Shown piece after piece: positions 7,830 through 15,940 of a stretch of 64,000 nt of DNA (within the stretch, counting starts at the first letter, position 1; every line of letters starts with the position of its first letter). The stretch is from a bacterium (lineage in GTDB: Bacteria; Planctomycetota; UBA1135; UBA2386). The stretch spans positions 1-64,000 of the forward strand of contig JAUILN010000013.1 in assembly GCA_030432695.1 (NCBI GenBank), read 5' to 3'. Under the pieces are notes generated by a model. The model saw nothing but the letters and a program-made list of their open reading frames with translations, did not search any database and was not told the origin of the DNA. The translations under genes and the position numbers were made by a program.

Positions 7830-8546
7830 CTACCGAAAGGACTGAGCGAGGAAGAAGCAGGCCCAGGGTAGTCCCACGCCGAGCAGGACAGCCGGGCCGA
7901 GGGCGAGGAGCAATCCAGTGCCGGGAAGCAGGACGTCGACGTCTCGATTCGCCGTGGCACGCGTCCAGTCCGTATGGGGCGTGGACGTCGTCTCGTCGAC
8001 CGCGACTTCCTGGGCCGCGGCTTGCCAGGCCTTGATCTGGCGAGTTGCCTGTTTCAGTGTTCGCCAGAACGGGATGTAGACGTGGACCGCGCGGTCCGGG
8101 AATTTGAGCCGGACGAACGAGCGGCTGCTGTAGGGGAACAGGCTGGAGAACGCAGTGGTGCGGCGCAGTTGCGCCATGCGCCAGGCCCGGATCGGCTCGT
8201 CGTCCATCCCGGTGACGGCCACCTGATGAGGTGAGATCACCGTGGCCGGTTGGCCTCGGCTTCGACGCATGCAGCGCAGACGGCGTGCGTTCACCGTCGC
8301 CACGAGGCCCCAGAACAGCCCGGAGATGCCGAGGAACGGGAGGGCACCGTAGAGGCCTCGAGGCAGGGCGATCGCGATCGTGCAGATGATCAGCAGGCCG
8401 ACCAGGGCTCCGCCGATCGCGGCGCGCTTGGCCCAGACGTGCTCTCTACGCACGACGATGAGCTCGGGATCGATCCTGGGGGAACTCGTGAGTTCTGCGA
8501 GTTCGCGGCGCGTGGACGACGGAACACGAACGGCAGGGATGTACAT
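7830..8546 (-). CDS. Predicted integral membrane protein
   Basis: A 238-residue protein with two adjacent hydrophobic helices (AIGGALVGLLIICTIAIAL; ALPFLGISGLFWGLVATV), a soluble middle (MDDEPIRAWRMAQLRRTTAF ... FVRLKFPDRAVHVYIPFW) and a C-terminal hydrophobic hairpin (LLPGTGLLLALGPAVLLGVG). The ATG at 8546 was chosen over 8648 because AGGAG lies about 10 nt before it. The layout resembles small YcxB- or PH-like membrane proteins, but no family is recognised. It follows the HEAT-like gene on the same strand after a 153-bp gap. Confidence 0.65.
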   Translation of the reverse strand: MYIPAVRVPSSTRRELAELTSSPRIDPELIVVRREHVWAKRAAIGGALVGLLIICTIAIALPRGLYGALPFLGISGLFWGLVATVNARRLRCMRRSRGQPATVISPHQVAVTGMDDEPIRAWRMAQLRRTTAFSSLFPYSSRSFVRLKFPDRAVHVYIPFWRTLKQATRQIKAWQAAAQEVAVDETTSTPHTDWTRATANRDVDVLLPGTGLLLALGPAVLLGVGLPWACFFLAQSFR

Positions 8547-8699
8547 GCGGGTCGCTCCTTCTCCTCGCTGCACATCTTCGCACGACCGACAGGGGGTGGG
8601 GAGGGTGGGAGGGGCTCCGTCGGACGCCGATCCGGCTCGCCGTCGCATACCGGGTCGGTCTCGGCAGCAGCATCGCGCACGTGCTCCGGCACCGGCGCG

Positions 8700-10844
8700 T
8701 CAGCGGTTCCCGTCGCGGATCCGGTCGATCAGGTGCTGCTCCTCCTCCGAGGGGGCGGCCTCGATCCGGGCGAGCAGCTGCTCGAAGCGCGTCCTCTGCT
8801 CGGGAGTCAGCGGAGCGTGGGCGGCCAGGGTGCGCAGCAGGGAGAGGCGCAGCGTCGAGGCGTCGTTCGCGGGGGCGTTGGTCCAGGCGGTGAACAGCAG
8901 CTCGACTGCCCAGGGCCGTGCTGTCGCCGGCGCGGCGCTCCGCAGCTGTTCCAGCCGACGCACGATCCGAGTGAGGTCCTGCAGGCTCAGTCCGTGGATG
9001 CGGAACAGGGCCTCGAACTCGGTCCGCGTATCCAGGGTCTCGGGCGCGTGCTCCATCAGGGCCCAGGCGCACGCACCCGGGCATTCGACGAGTCGGGCCA
9101 TCGAGCCGCCTGCCTCGACGAAGCGTTGGAGGTCGTCACTGGCCGCGCGGGACATGAGGGCCATGACGATCTGCTCGGAGACGTCGCCGCGTTCGCGAAG
9201 GGCCTCGGCGGCGAGCACCAGCGCAGTGGGGGAAGTTGCCTTCACGGCTGCGAGCAGACCCGCGTCGTCGCTCTCGGGGAGTACCGGCGGCGCGGCCGTG
9301 AGCAGTGCGGGGTCGATGCCTTGCTCCGCGAACAGTCGGTCGAACGAACCCAGCTCTCGGACGTGGGCCGGGGAGGTGATTTCGACCACCAGCCGGAGGA
9401 GTTGCTCGTTGCCCACCAGCGGGAACTCGCGCGCCTCGAATGGCTGACACCACGGCAGCCAACGGGTGAGCAACCAGACGAGGTCGAGGGCCAGGTCCGG
9501 TGGGGCGTTGCCGATCTTTTCGTGGACCCTGCGGACCGCGGCATCCGCTGCCGGACCGAGTCGTGCTGCGACCCGGACCAGATCGTGGTTCATTCCAAGG
9601 CGGTCGAATCCCCGGAGGCGTGATCCGCCGTGGGAAGCCAGCGCGCGGTCGACGAGGGCTTGCGCGGCGAACGGTCCGAACGCCGTGACCCGCTCGAGCA
9701 ACGCGTCGAAACGCTCGGGGTCGTCGGTAGTGAACAGCTCCTCGAGCATCGCGTCGATCTGTCTGCGCATCGCGATGCCGCGTGCGCCGACCTTCGACGG
9801 GTCGTCGGGTGACAGGCTCTGCCGGATCGCCGCCGTGCGGATCGCGTCTGCCGCGGCCGTCGCTCGCTTCGCCGAAGCGTTGTCCGGCGTCGACATGGCA
9901 ACGAGGTCTTCGAGGGAAGCCACCAGCGTGAGGCCGCGCGCGCCGAGCCCAGGTGCGAGTTCGAGGGCGAACTCGAAGTTGTCCAGCGTGTCTTCGCCGC
10001 TCAGTGCGTTGCGGATACGCGGGCACGCGCCAGCAGCTCCCGGTCCCAGCTGGCGCAGCGCGGCGCGAGCCCGTCGTCGTTCGTCCTCGGGCGTGTCGGC
10101 ACCGAACGCGAGGATGCCGAGCGCCGCGGCGGCCTTTGGCGAGTCGCTACCCACGGCGAGCATGGCTCGGGCGACTGCCCGCTCGGCGAGCAGGTGCTGG
10201 TCGCCGTGCAGACCGACGTTGCTGCGGATCGGGTGGACGCCTCCACGCAGCCGATGCGCCAGGGCGTCGGTGCCTGCATCGTCGGCGGACCCGTTCCGTT
10301 GGATCAACTTCGCGGCAAGTTCGACGGTGAACGGATTACGGCTGTCGCGAACCGCCTCGATCCAGCTCGCCGGCTCGGCGTGGGGAGCGACGCGGGAGCG
10401 TCCGTCCTGCTCGGCCGAGTGCGCGGCCGCTGCGTTGCGCAGCTCGGCTGCCGGAACGGGTTGCTCACCGCGTTGCTTCGACTTGGCGTTCAGGGTGCCG
10501 ATCAGCACGCCGTCCATCGGGTAGCTGCGGGTCAGCTGGCCCGGAGTGTGGAACACCGAGGCCCGCGCCAGGATCGCGCGCGCGGTCAGCCAGGTCGCGG
10601 GGTCCTCGTGGTCCAGCTCGTCGTGCAGCAGCGGGACCAGGGGAGCGGAGGCCGTGCCCAGCTCGTCGACGAGTCGACGGGCGGGTTCTGGATCCCCGGT
10701 CCGCAGCGCCTCGTCGAGCGTCTGGCGGAGGCGCTCCGCGACCCGTTCCGCGTCCGCGGTCGGTTGCTGGGCGCGCGGTGGTCGGGAGAAGGTCGGAGCC
10801 AGCGCGAGGAGCACGGCTCCGAGGCGGATCGTGGCACGATGCAC
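8700..10844 (-). CDS. Large secreted protein with HEAT-like helical repeats
   Basis: A 714-residue protein with an N-terminal signal peptide (IRLGAVLLALAPTF, probable cleavage near RAQQ) followed by a long, almost entirely helical, Ala/Leu/Arg-rich region. Repeated pairs of helices such as APLVPLLHDELDHEDPATWL and AAAALGILAFGADTPEDER suggest HEAT/armadillo-type repeats, a scaffold for protein contacts. No catalytic motif is visible. It is transcribed divergently from the ELWxTDGT gene with a 153-bp spacer. Function unknown; a periplasmic or surface role is inferred. Confidence 0.65.
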   Translation of the reverse strand: MHRATIRLGAVLLALAPTFSRPPRAQQPTADAERVAERLRQTLDEALRTGDPEPARRLVDELGTASAPLVPLLHDELDHEDPATWLTARAILARASVFHTPGQLTRSYPMDGVLIGTLNAKSKQRGEQPVPAAELRNAAAAHSAEQDGRSRVAPHAEPASWIEAVRDSRNPFTVELAAKLIQRNGSADDAGTDALAHRLRGGVHPIRSNVGLHGDQHLLAERAVARAMLAVGSDSPKAAAALGILAFGADTPEDERRRARAALRQLGPGAAGACPRIRNALSGEDTLDNFEFALELAPGLGARGLTLVASLEDLVAMSTPDNASAKRATAAADAIRTAAIRQSLSPDDPSKVGARGIAMRRQIDAMLEELFTTDDPERFDALLERVTAFGPFAAQALVDRALASHGGSRLRGFDRLGMNHDLVRVAARLGPAADAAVRRVHEKIGNAPPDLALDLVWLLTRWLPWCQPFEAREFPLVGNEQLLRLVVEITSPAHVRELGSFDRLFAEQGIDPALLTAAPPVLPESDDAGLLAAVKATSPTALVLAAEALRERGDVSEQIVMALMSRAASDDLQRFVEAGGSMARLVECPGACAWALMEHAPETLDTRTEFEALFRIHGLSLQDLTRIVRRLEQLRSAAPATARPWAVELLFTAWTNAPANDASTLRLSLLRTLAAHAPLTPEQRTRFEQLLARIEAAPSEEEQHLIDRIRDGNR

Positions 10845-10997
10845 CGGCGGAGGCTAGCTGCCGTCGCGGAGTGCGTCCACGCGGTCGAGAAGGTCGAGGC
10901 AACCGCCGAGGCATCGGCCGGGTGGAGGTGTTCCGGGTCGGGTAATGTTCCCCGAATCGGGGCGCCCAAGGATCGAGCGCATAGCTCCGCGCACTCC

Positions 10998-13900
10998 ATG
11001 GTTTCCCAAGCCCTCGCGTTGCTCTCGCGACTGCGCCGTCCAGTCAGCGGCCTGCCGATCACCGCCGCTCTGACACTCCTCGTTCCCCTCGCTGCGCACG
11101 CTTCTGTCGCAGCACAGTCGCCCCGTTCGCCCACCCTGCTGGTCGACCTGGATACGACGAGCGCGCCGATCCTCCGCTCGTCCGAACCCGCGGAACTGTT
11201 CGTCGAGCCGAGCCGGACCTGGTTCACGGCTCGCTCCTACGAGACCGGGATCGAATCGTGGGTCACCGATGGCACACCGGCCAACACCCGGGCGATCGAC
11301 GACCGCCCGGGTGGAGATCCGGCGAGTGGCTTCGGGGTGGGCGTGATGCTCCCGAGCGGCACCGCGGTCGCGGTTCGTACGAGGTCGGGACTCGGACCCA
11401 TGCTGCATGCCGCGGCGCCCGGCGCGACGCGGTGGAGCGGGATCATGAATCTATCGTCCGATCCCTTCGCTCGTGCGCCGCGATCCATGGTGGTGTGGAA
11501 CGGGGCGGCGTGGTTCGTCGCCGACGATGGAACTTCGGGTATCGAGCTGTGGCGTAGCGATGGGACCCGGGCCGGAACCCGGGTCGTCGAAGACCTCCCG
11601 TTGGTGCCTGGCTCCCAGCTGACGACGGAGAGCACGGTCCTGGCCACACCGACCGGACTCTGGATGGTCGTCGGAGACCTGGGCCGACCGCGTCAGCTGT
11701 TCCACAAGGTCGCTGTCGGCACACCGGCCGTGGTGGTCCAGGCGGCTTCCGGGCCGGTGTCACCGACGCACATCTGGGGCGGAATCGGGAGCCGCGGGCT
11801 GGTCTTCGCCTGCAATGACGCGGTGACCGGGATCGAGCCGTGGATCACCGACGGCACGGTGGTCGGGACGCGGCCGCTCGTCGACATCATTCCTGGTCTC
11901 GGCAGCAGCAGCCCCGGGCGGCTCGCTGCCGAGATCGGGCGAATCTGGTTCTACGCCCGCACACCGAGCGAGGGCTACGAGCTCTGGATGACCGACGGCA
12001 CCTCGGCCGGAACACGGATGATCGTGGACCGGAATCCCGGGGCAGCCTCCGGGATCCTCATCGACGAGGACCGTGCCGTGGCGGCGTTCGGAGGCCTCGT
12101 CTATGCGGGGAACGACCCCGTGACCGGTGGGGAACTCCACTTCTCCGACGGCACGCCGGCCGGCACGGGCCTGCTCCGCGACATCGACACCGTGTCGACC
12201 GGCTCGTACCCGGAGTCGTTCGCGCTGCTGCGCGGCCGCGTGTGGTTCCGGGCCTACGACGGTCTAACGGGCTACGAGTTGTGGAGCACCGACGGAACCG
12301 CGGGCGGCACGCGGCTCGAGCTCGATCTGCTGCCGGGTCCCGAGAGTGGTGGCGTGCGACCGGTCGCCGACGTGCCGGGCGTAGGCCTCCTCGTCGCCGG
12401 GAACGACGGACGGACCGGTGAGGAGCCGTGGCTCTTCGATCCCGGCACCGGCAGGGCCCTGCTGCTCGGCAACCTCATGCCCGATGCGGTGAACGGTGGT
12501 GCGGGGATCGAGCGGATCTTCCCGCACGACACGTTCGCGCTGCTGCTCGCCGATCGGGGGCTCGGAGGCGTCGACTTCGTCGCGACGCGGGGGACTCCGG
12601 CATCCACCATTCCGTTGCCGATGCCGACGTTGAGCCGTTCGAGGTTCGATCTCAGCATCCTCGTCTCCCTCGTCGGCTCCCTTCCGACTGGGCTCGTGGT
12701 CCGGTTCCGTCAGGACGTGAGCAGCAATCGGCAGATCTGGTTCACCGACGGCACGCCAGCGGGCAGTCGCCGGATCGGCACCATGTCGTCCGTCGTGGAT
12801 TCCCGGGAGTTGCTCGAGGGTGTGGAGTTCGAGGGCCGGCTCTGGTTCCACCGCCGCGACCGTGGAGCTCCCGAGCTCTGGGTCACCGACGGCACGGTCC
12901 TGGGCACGCGCCCCGCGCCGGGCTTCACGGGAGGATCCACCTTCCTGCCGATCCTCGCCCACCGGGGACTGATGTGGGGCTGTGGTGAGTCCGCGCAGCA
13001 CGGGACCGAACTCTGGGTCAGCGACGGCACCGCTGGTGGAACCCGGCAGGTCACGGATGTGTGGCAGGGCTCACCGGGTTCGGCTCCCGCCTCGCTGACC
13101 CCGCTCGGGGACCGCGTGTTCTTCACCGCGGAGACTCCCGGAGCAGGGCGCGAACCGTGGATCAGTGATGGCACCGCCGCAGGAACGGTTCAGCTCGCCG
13201 ACCTCGAGCCGGGGCCGGTCTCGTCGCAGCCGACCGAGGCGGTGTCGTTGGGAGACCGCGTGGTGTTCGTTGCCGTGAACTCCACGTTCGGCGGGGAACC
13301 CTGGGTCACCGACGGGACGGCCGGCGGGACCCGGCTGGTCAAGGAGCTGACGCCCGGAACGAGCCGCTTCGGTCCACGATTCCTCGCGCGCGCGGGCGAT
13401 CGGGTGGTGGTGGGAGGGCCGGACACGCTGTGGAGCACGGACGGGACGGCGGCGGGCACCCTCCGGTTCGACGCGGCCAACGTCGGTGCCACCATCTCGA
13501 GCCGGGCCTGGCCGGTCGGCGACGACGGGAGCTTCGTCTTCACGGGCTCCGACGTGGTCCACGGCCGAGAACTCTGGGCCAGCGATGGCACGGTGGCGGG
13601 CACGCGGATCGTCGGCGACTCGTTCCCGGGTGCGGGATCCAGCTTCCCCGAGGTGTTCGCGCGCTTCGGCGATGGACTGCTGTTCCAGGCCGACGACGGC
13701 CGCACCGGCGCCGAGCTGCACCGCATCCCGCTGGCCGACTTCGGCGCCGCGGTTGCCTCGCCCTTCGGCACTGGCTGCGGCGCGCGTCTCGCGGTCGAGG
13801 GCACACCGGGCATCGGCCGCTCCTTCACGATCCGCATCGACGCTGCGGCGCCCGGCGGAGCCTCGGGCCTGGTGCTCGGCAGTGCTCCGGCCGCGGACGT

Positions 13901-14120
13901 GCTGCAGGCCGGTTGCGTGATCCAAGTCGCAGCCCCGAGCCCGCTCGCCAACTACTCGACCGATGCGCAGGGCGATGCACGGCTCACGGTCAGCCTGCCG
14001 ATCGACCCGGCATTGATCGGAGCGCACCTGTTCCTGCAGTCGGTGCACCTGCGTGTCGGCGGGCCGCTGCTCGGTGGACTCGAACTGACCCAGGGGCTCG
14101 AGCTGTTGGTCGGCGACTGA
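10998..14120 (+). CDS. Secreted ELWxTDGT-repeat protein
   Basis: A 1040-residue secreted protein. ATG 10998 precedes a signal peptide (LPITAALTLLVPLAAHASVAA). The body has about 13 copies of a 50-60 residue repeat ending in (E)(L/P)W-x-(T/S)DGT-x-xGTR, for example LWMTDGTSAGTRMIVD and LWVSDGTAGGTRQVTD. Such repeats are known from large surface proteins of Planctomycetes and Bacteroidetes and probably form propeller-like beta blades. The last ~130 residues, from FGTGCGARLAVEGTPGIG, form a separate module also seen in the Kelch and FG-GAP proteins of this window. A surface or adhesion role is inferred. Confidence 0.8.
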   Translation: MVSQALALLSRLRRPVSGLPITAALTLLVPLAAHASVAAQSPRSPTLLVDLDTTSAPILRSSEPAELFVEPSRTWFTARSYETGIESWVTDGTPANTRAIDDRPGGDPASGFGVGVMLPSGTAVAVRTRSGLGPMLHAAAPGATRWSGIMNLSSDPFARAPRSMVVWNGAAWFVADDGTSGIELWRSDGTRAGTRVVEDLPLVPGSQLTTESTVLATPTGLWMVVGDLGRPRQLFHKVAVGTPAVVVQAASGPVSPTHIWGGIGSRGLVFACNDAVTGIEPWITDGTVVGTRPLVDIIPGLGSSSPGRLAAEIGRIWFYARTPSEGYELWMTDGTSAGTRMIVDRNPGAASGILIDEDRAVAAFGGLVYAGNDPVTGGELHFSDGTPAGTGLLRDIDTVSTGSYPESFALLRGRVWFRAYDGLTGYELWSTDGTAGGTRLELDLLPGPESGGVRPVADVPGVGLLVAGNDGRTGEEPWLFDPGTGRALLLGNLMPDAVNGGAGIERIFPHDTFALLLADRGLGGVDFVATRGTPASTIPLPMPTLSRSRFDLSILVSLVGSLPTGLVVRFRQDVSSNRQIWFTDGTPAGSRRIGTMSSVVDSRELLEGVEFEGRLWFHRRDRGAPELWVTDGTVLGTRPAPGFTGGSTFLPILAHRGLMWGCGESAQHGTELWVSDGTAGGTRQVTDVWQGSPGSAPASLTPLGDRVFFTAETPGAGREPWISDGTAAGTVQLADLEPGPVSSQPTEAVSLGDRVVFVAVNSTFGGEPWVTDGTAGGTRLVKELTPGTSRFGPRFLARAGDRVVVGGPDTLWSTDGTAAGTLRFDAANVGATISSRAWPVGDDGSFVFTGSDVVHGRELWASDGTVAGTRIVGDSFPGAGSSFPEVFARFGDGLLFQADDGRTGAELHRIPLADFGAAVASPFGTGCGARLAVEGTPGIGRSFTIRIDAAAPGGASGLVLGSAPAADVLQAGCVIQVAAPSPLANYSTDAQGDARLTVSLPIDPALIGAHLFLQSVHLRVGGPLLGGLELTQGLELLVGD

Positions 14121-14220
14121 TCTCGGCTCGGACGGGTTCGGGCGCTACCGCGGTGACGAATCCGTCTCGGCGGCTCGACGTGCGAGTTCGCGGTGACGCG
14201 CGGCCTCGTCGTGTTCGTCC

Positions 14221-14560
14221 GCGTGGCGTGATCGATGACGAACAGCACGTAGTGCGTGACGAGGCCGCGCGTGGTCCAGACCTCGGCGGAGAGGAAGTCG
14301 GTGGCCGCGATCAGCCGACGGTGCCAACGCAGGATGGTGTCGGGGGTGACGAGGGTGGCAATCTGCGCGAGGAGGCTACGGCCGAGCACGACGCCCTTCG
14401 CGGCGAGTCGTCGCCGTTGGGCGTCGGTCAGCCGTGGGCGGTGACCGCCCAGCTGCTCGCAGAGGACTCGATTCTCCACCTTCAGAGACTCGATCACGGC
14501 AGCCTGCTCGCGCTGGACCCAGCCGGCGACGGCGAGGAGGAAAAGGCGCAGGGGCGACAC
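14221..14560 (-). pseudogene. DDE transposase relic, copy 5, with internal deletion
   Basis: The N-terminal part starts with GTG at 14560 (SPLRLFLLAVAGW, LVTPDTILRWHRRLIAA) and then jumps to TDFLSAEVWTTRGL, losing about 90 codons. In the intact copy both deletion ends lie at a CGCCGCGATC direct repeat (10 bp), so this is a short-homology deletion. The sequence stops being transposase-like after DHATR near 14221, so the rest of the core and the tail are missing. It starts 22 nt after the stop codon of the Fic fragment. Confidence 0.8.
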
Positions 14561-14582
14561 GTCCCAGGCGGGGTCCAGTGGC

Positions 14583-14868
14583 TCAGAGCGTGCCCGCGTG
14601 GAGGCCATCGAGGTAACGCTGATAGGCCCACTGTCGATCGCGCCGCTTGCCGGTGATCTCGACGAGTACGCCCGCTGCCTCCAGTGCTTGGATGGCGCGG
14701 CTTGCCGTCGGCTTCGAGGTCTGGATGCGCCCGACGACCTGCGAAGACTCCACGATCGGATGTCGAGGCAGGTCTTCGAAGAGTCACAGGGCACCGAGGG
14801 GTGCTTCGTTCATCGCAAGGGCTCGGCTGAGGTCCTCGGTCACCAGCGCGAAGAGGTCGCGGGCGGTC
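14583..14868 (-). pseudogene. C-terminal fragment of a Fic-family protein
   Basis: Minus-strand codons read DLFALVTEDLSRALAMNEAP, an in-frame TGA, then LFEDLPRHPIVESSQVVGRI, QTSKPTASRAIQALEAAGVL and VEITGKRRDRQWAYQRYLDG to a TGA at 14583-14585. This is the winged-helix C-terminus typical of Fic (AMPylation) proteins. The catalytic Fic domain is absent: the sequence ends at about 14868, where a broken hydrolase gene begins on the other strand. With an internal stop and no 5' part it is a relic. It is the third toxin-type gene found just upstream of a transposase copy. Confidence 0.7.
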
Positions 14869-15905
14869 GCGGATCCTCGTCGGGCGTTCCTTCGGCGGAC
14901 TGTTCGGCGTCCATGCGCTCGTTCAGCGCGCCGACTTCTTCAAGGGCATCATCGCGATCAGCCCGAGCCTGCAGTGGGAGGATCAGGAGCTGGTCGGCCC
15001 TGTGCAGAACTGGCTCGACTCCACTCCCGACCCGCAGTGCTCGCTCTACATGACGGTCGGCAGCGAGGGTGGAGAGCTGCTCGGGGGCACGATGCAGGTC
15101 GCGGGGATGTTCAGCGACGACCGGTCGGCCGGCCTGCGCTGGAAGTTCGTGCACATGCCGGGCGAGACCCACATGACGGTGCCGCATCGGAGCACCTACG
15201 ACGCCCTCGAGTTCCTGTACGAGGGCTACTGGTTGGAGGAGGGCTCGTCGGTCGTCGGCACCGATGGCTGGGCCGCCGCCCGTCGTGGCCTGCTCGCGGC
15301 CCGCGAACGCATGGGACTCGGCGACGACCCGATCGATGCCCGCGCCTTCGAGACGATGGTCTTCGGCATGGTCTCCAATGGCCTCGTCGCCGAGGCATTG
15401 GTCGAGTTCCACCAGCCGTACCCCGAACGCGATGCACTGCCACCCGGATTCTGGATGGCGATGGCGGGGATCCTCGAGGAGGAGGGAGGGGACGCGCCGC
15501 TGCAGGAGTCCTATGGGATCGCGGTCGGCGTCCATCCAGATGTCGACGACCTCCGCAACGGCGCGGTCGAAGCGGGTTGGGATGCCGCAGCTCGGCCCGC
15601 GAGGCCGGCCGAGGCGGATGTCTCTGCAGAGCGCCTGGCGCAGTGCGTGGGTAGCTACGAGGGCGACGGCCCGGTGTCGCGCTTCGCGATCACACAGAAG
15701 GACGGCAAGCTCTGGGTCGACCTGAACGAGAACGGTGAGTCCCGCGCTGATCACGAAGAGCGCAGAACGCCATATGGACCCCCAAGGGCCCGAACTCGTC
15801 TTTGGCGCCGCCGCGGATGGGATCGTTCACGAGGTCACGATCGACGCTTTCGGCTCCCGTTTCACCTACCGCCGCGTCGACGCTGAGCCGCGGCGAGACG
15901 ACTGA
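14869..15905 (+). pseudogene. Alpha/beta hydrolase (esterase), 5'-truncated and frameshifted
   Basis: The open frame begins abruptly with ILVGRSFGGLFGVHALVQ, the nucleophile elbow (G-x-S-x-G, Ser in GRSFGG) of COG2819-type esterases, and continues with IIAISPSLQW and the histidine region (HMPGETHMTVPHRS). No N-terminal half precedes it. Near 15735 the frame is lost after VDLNENG; the next frame continues PALITKSAERHMDPQGPELV and HEVTIDAFGSRFTYRRVD to a TGA at 15903-15905. The shorter open frame from GTG 15002 lacks the catalytic Ser and should not be called as a gene. Confidence 0.7.
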
Positions 15906-15940
15906 AGCGCCGGTCAGGGCGGTGGTGATCGAGCACCGGA

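Noticed and set aside
10194..10997. Upstream extension of the ELWxTDGT frame
   Set aside because: Antisense to the HEAT-like gene; the signal peptide starts at 10998.
13952..14794. A 280-residue minus-strand frame including transposase copy 5
   Set aside because: It runs through the Fic fragment in the wrong frame and the end of the ELWxTDGT gene in antisense; only 14221-14560 is transposase-like.
15002..15886. A complete-looking 294-residue hydrolase gene
   Set aside because: Begins after the catalytic Ser and ends out of frame; both sides show that it is a broken gene.
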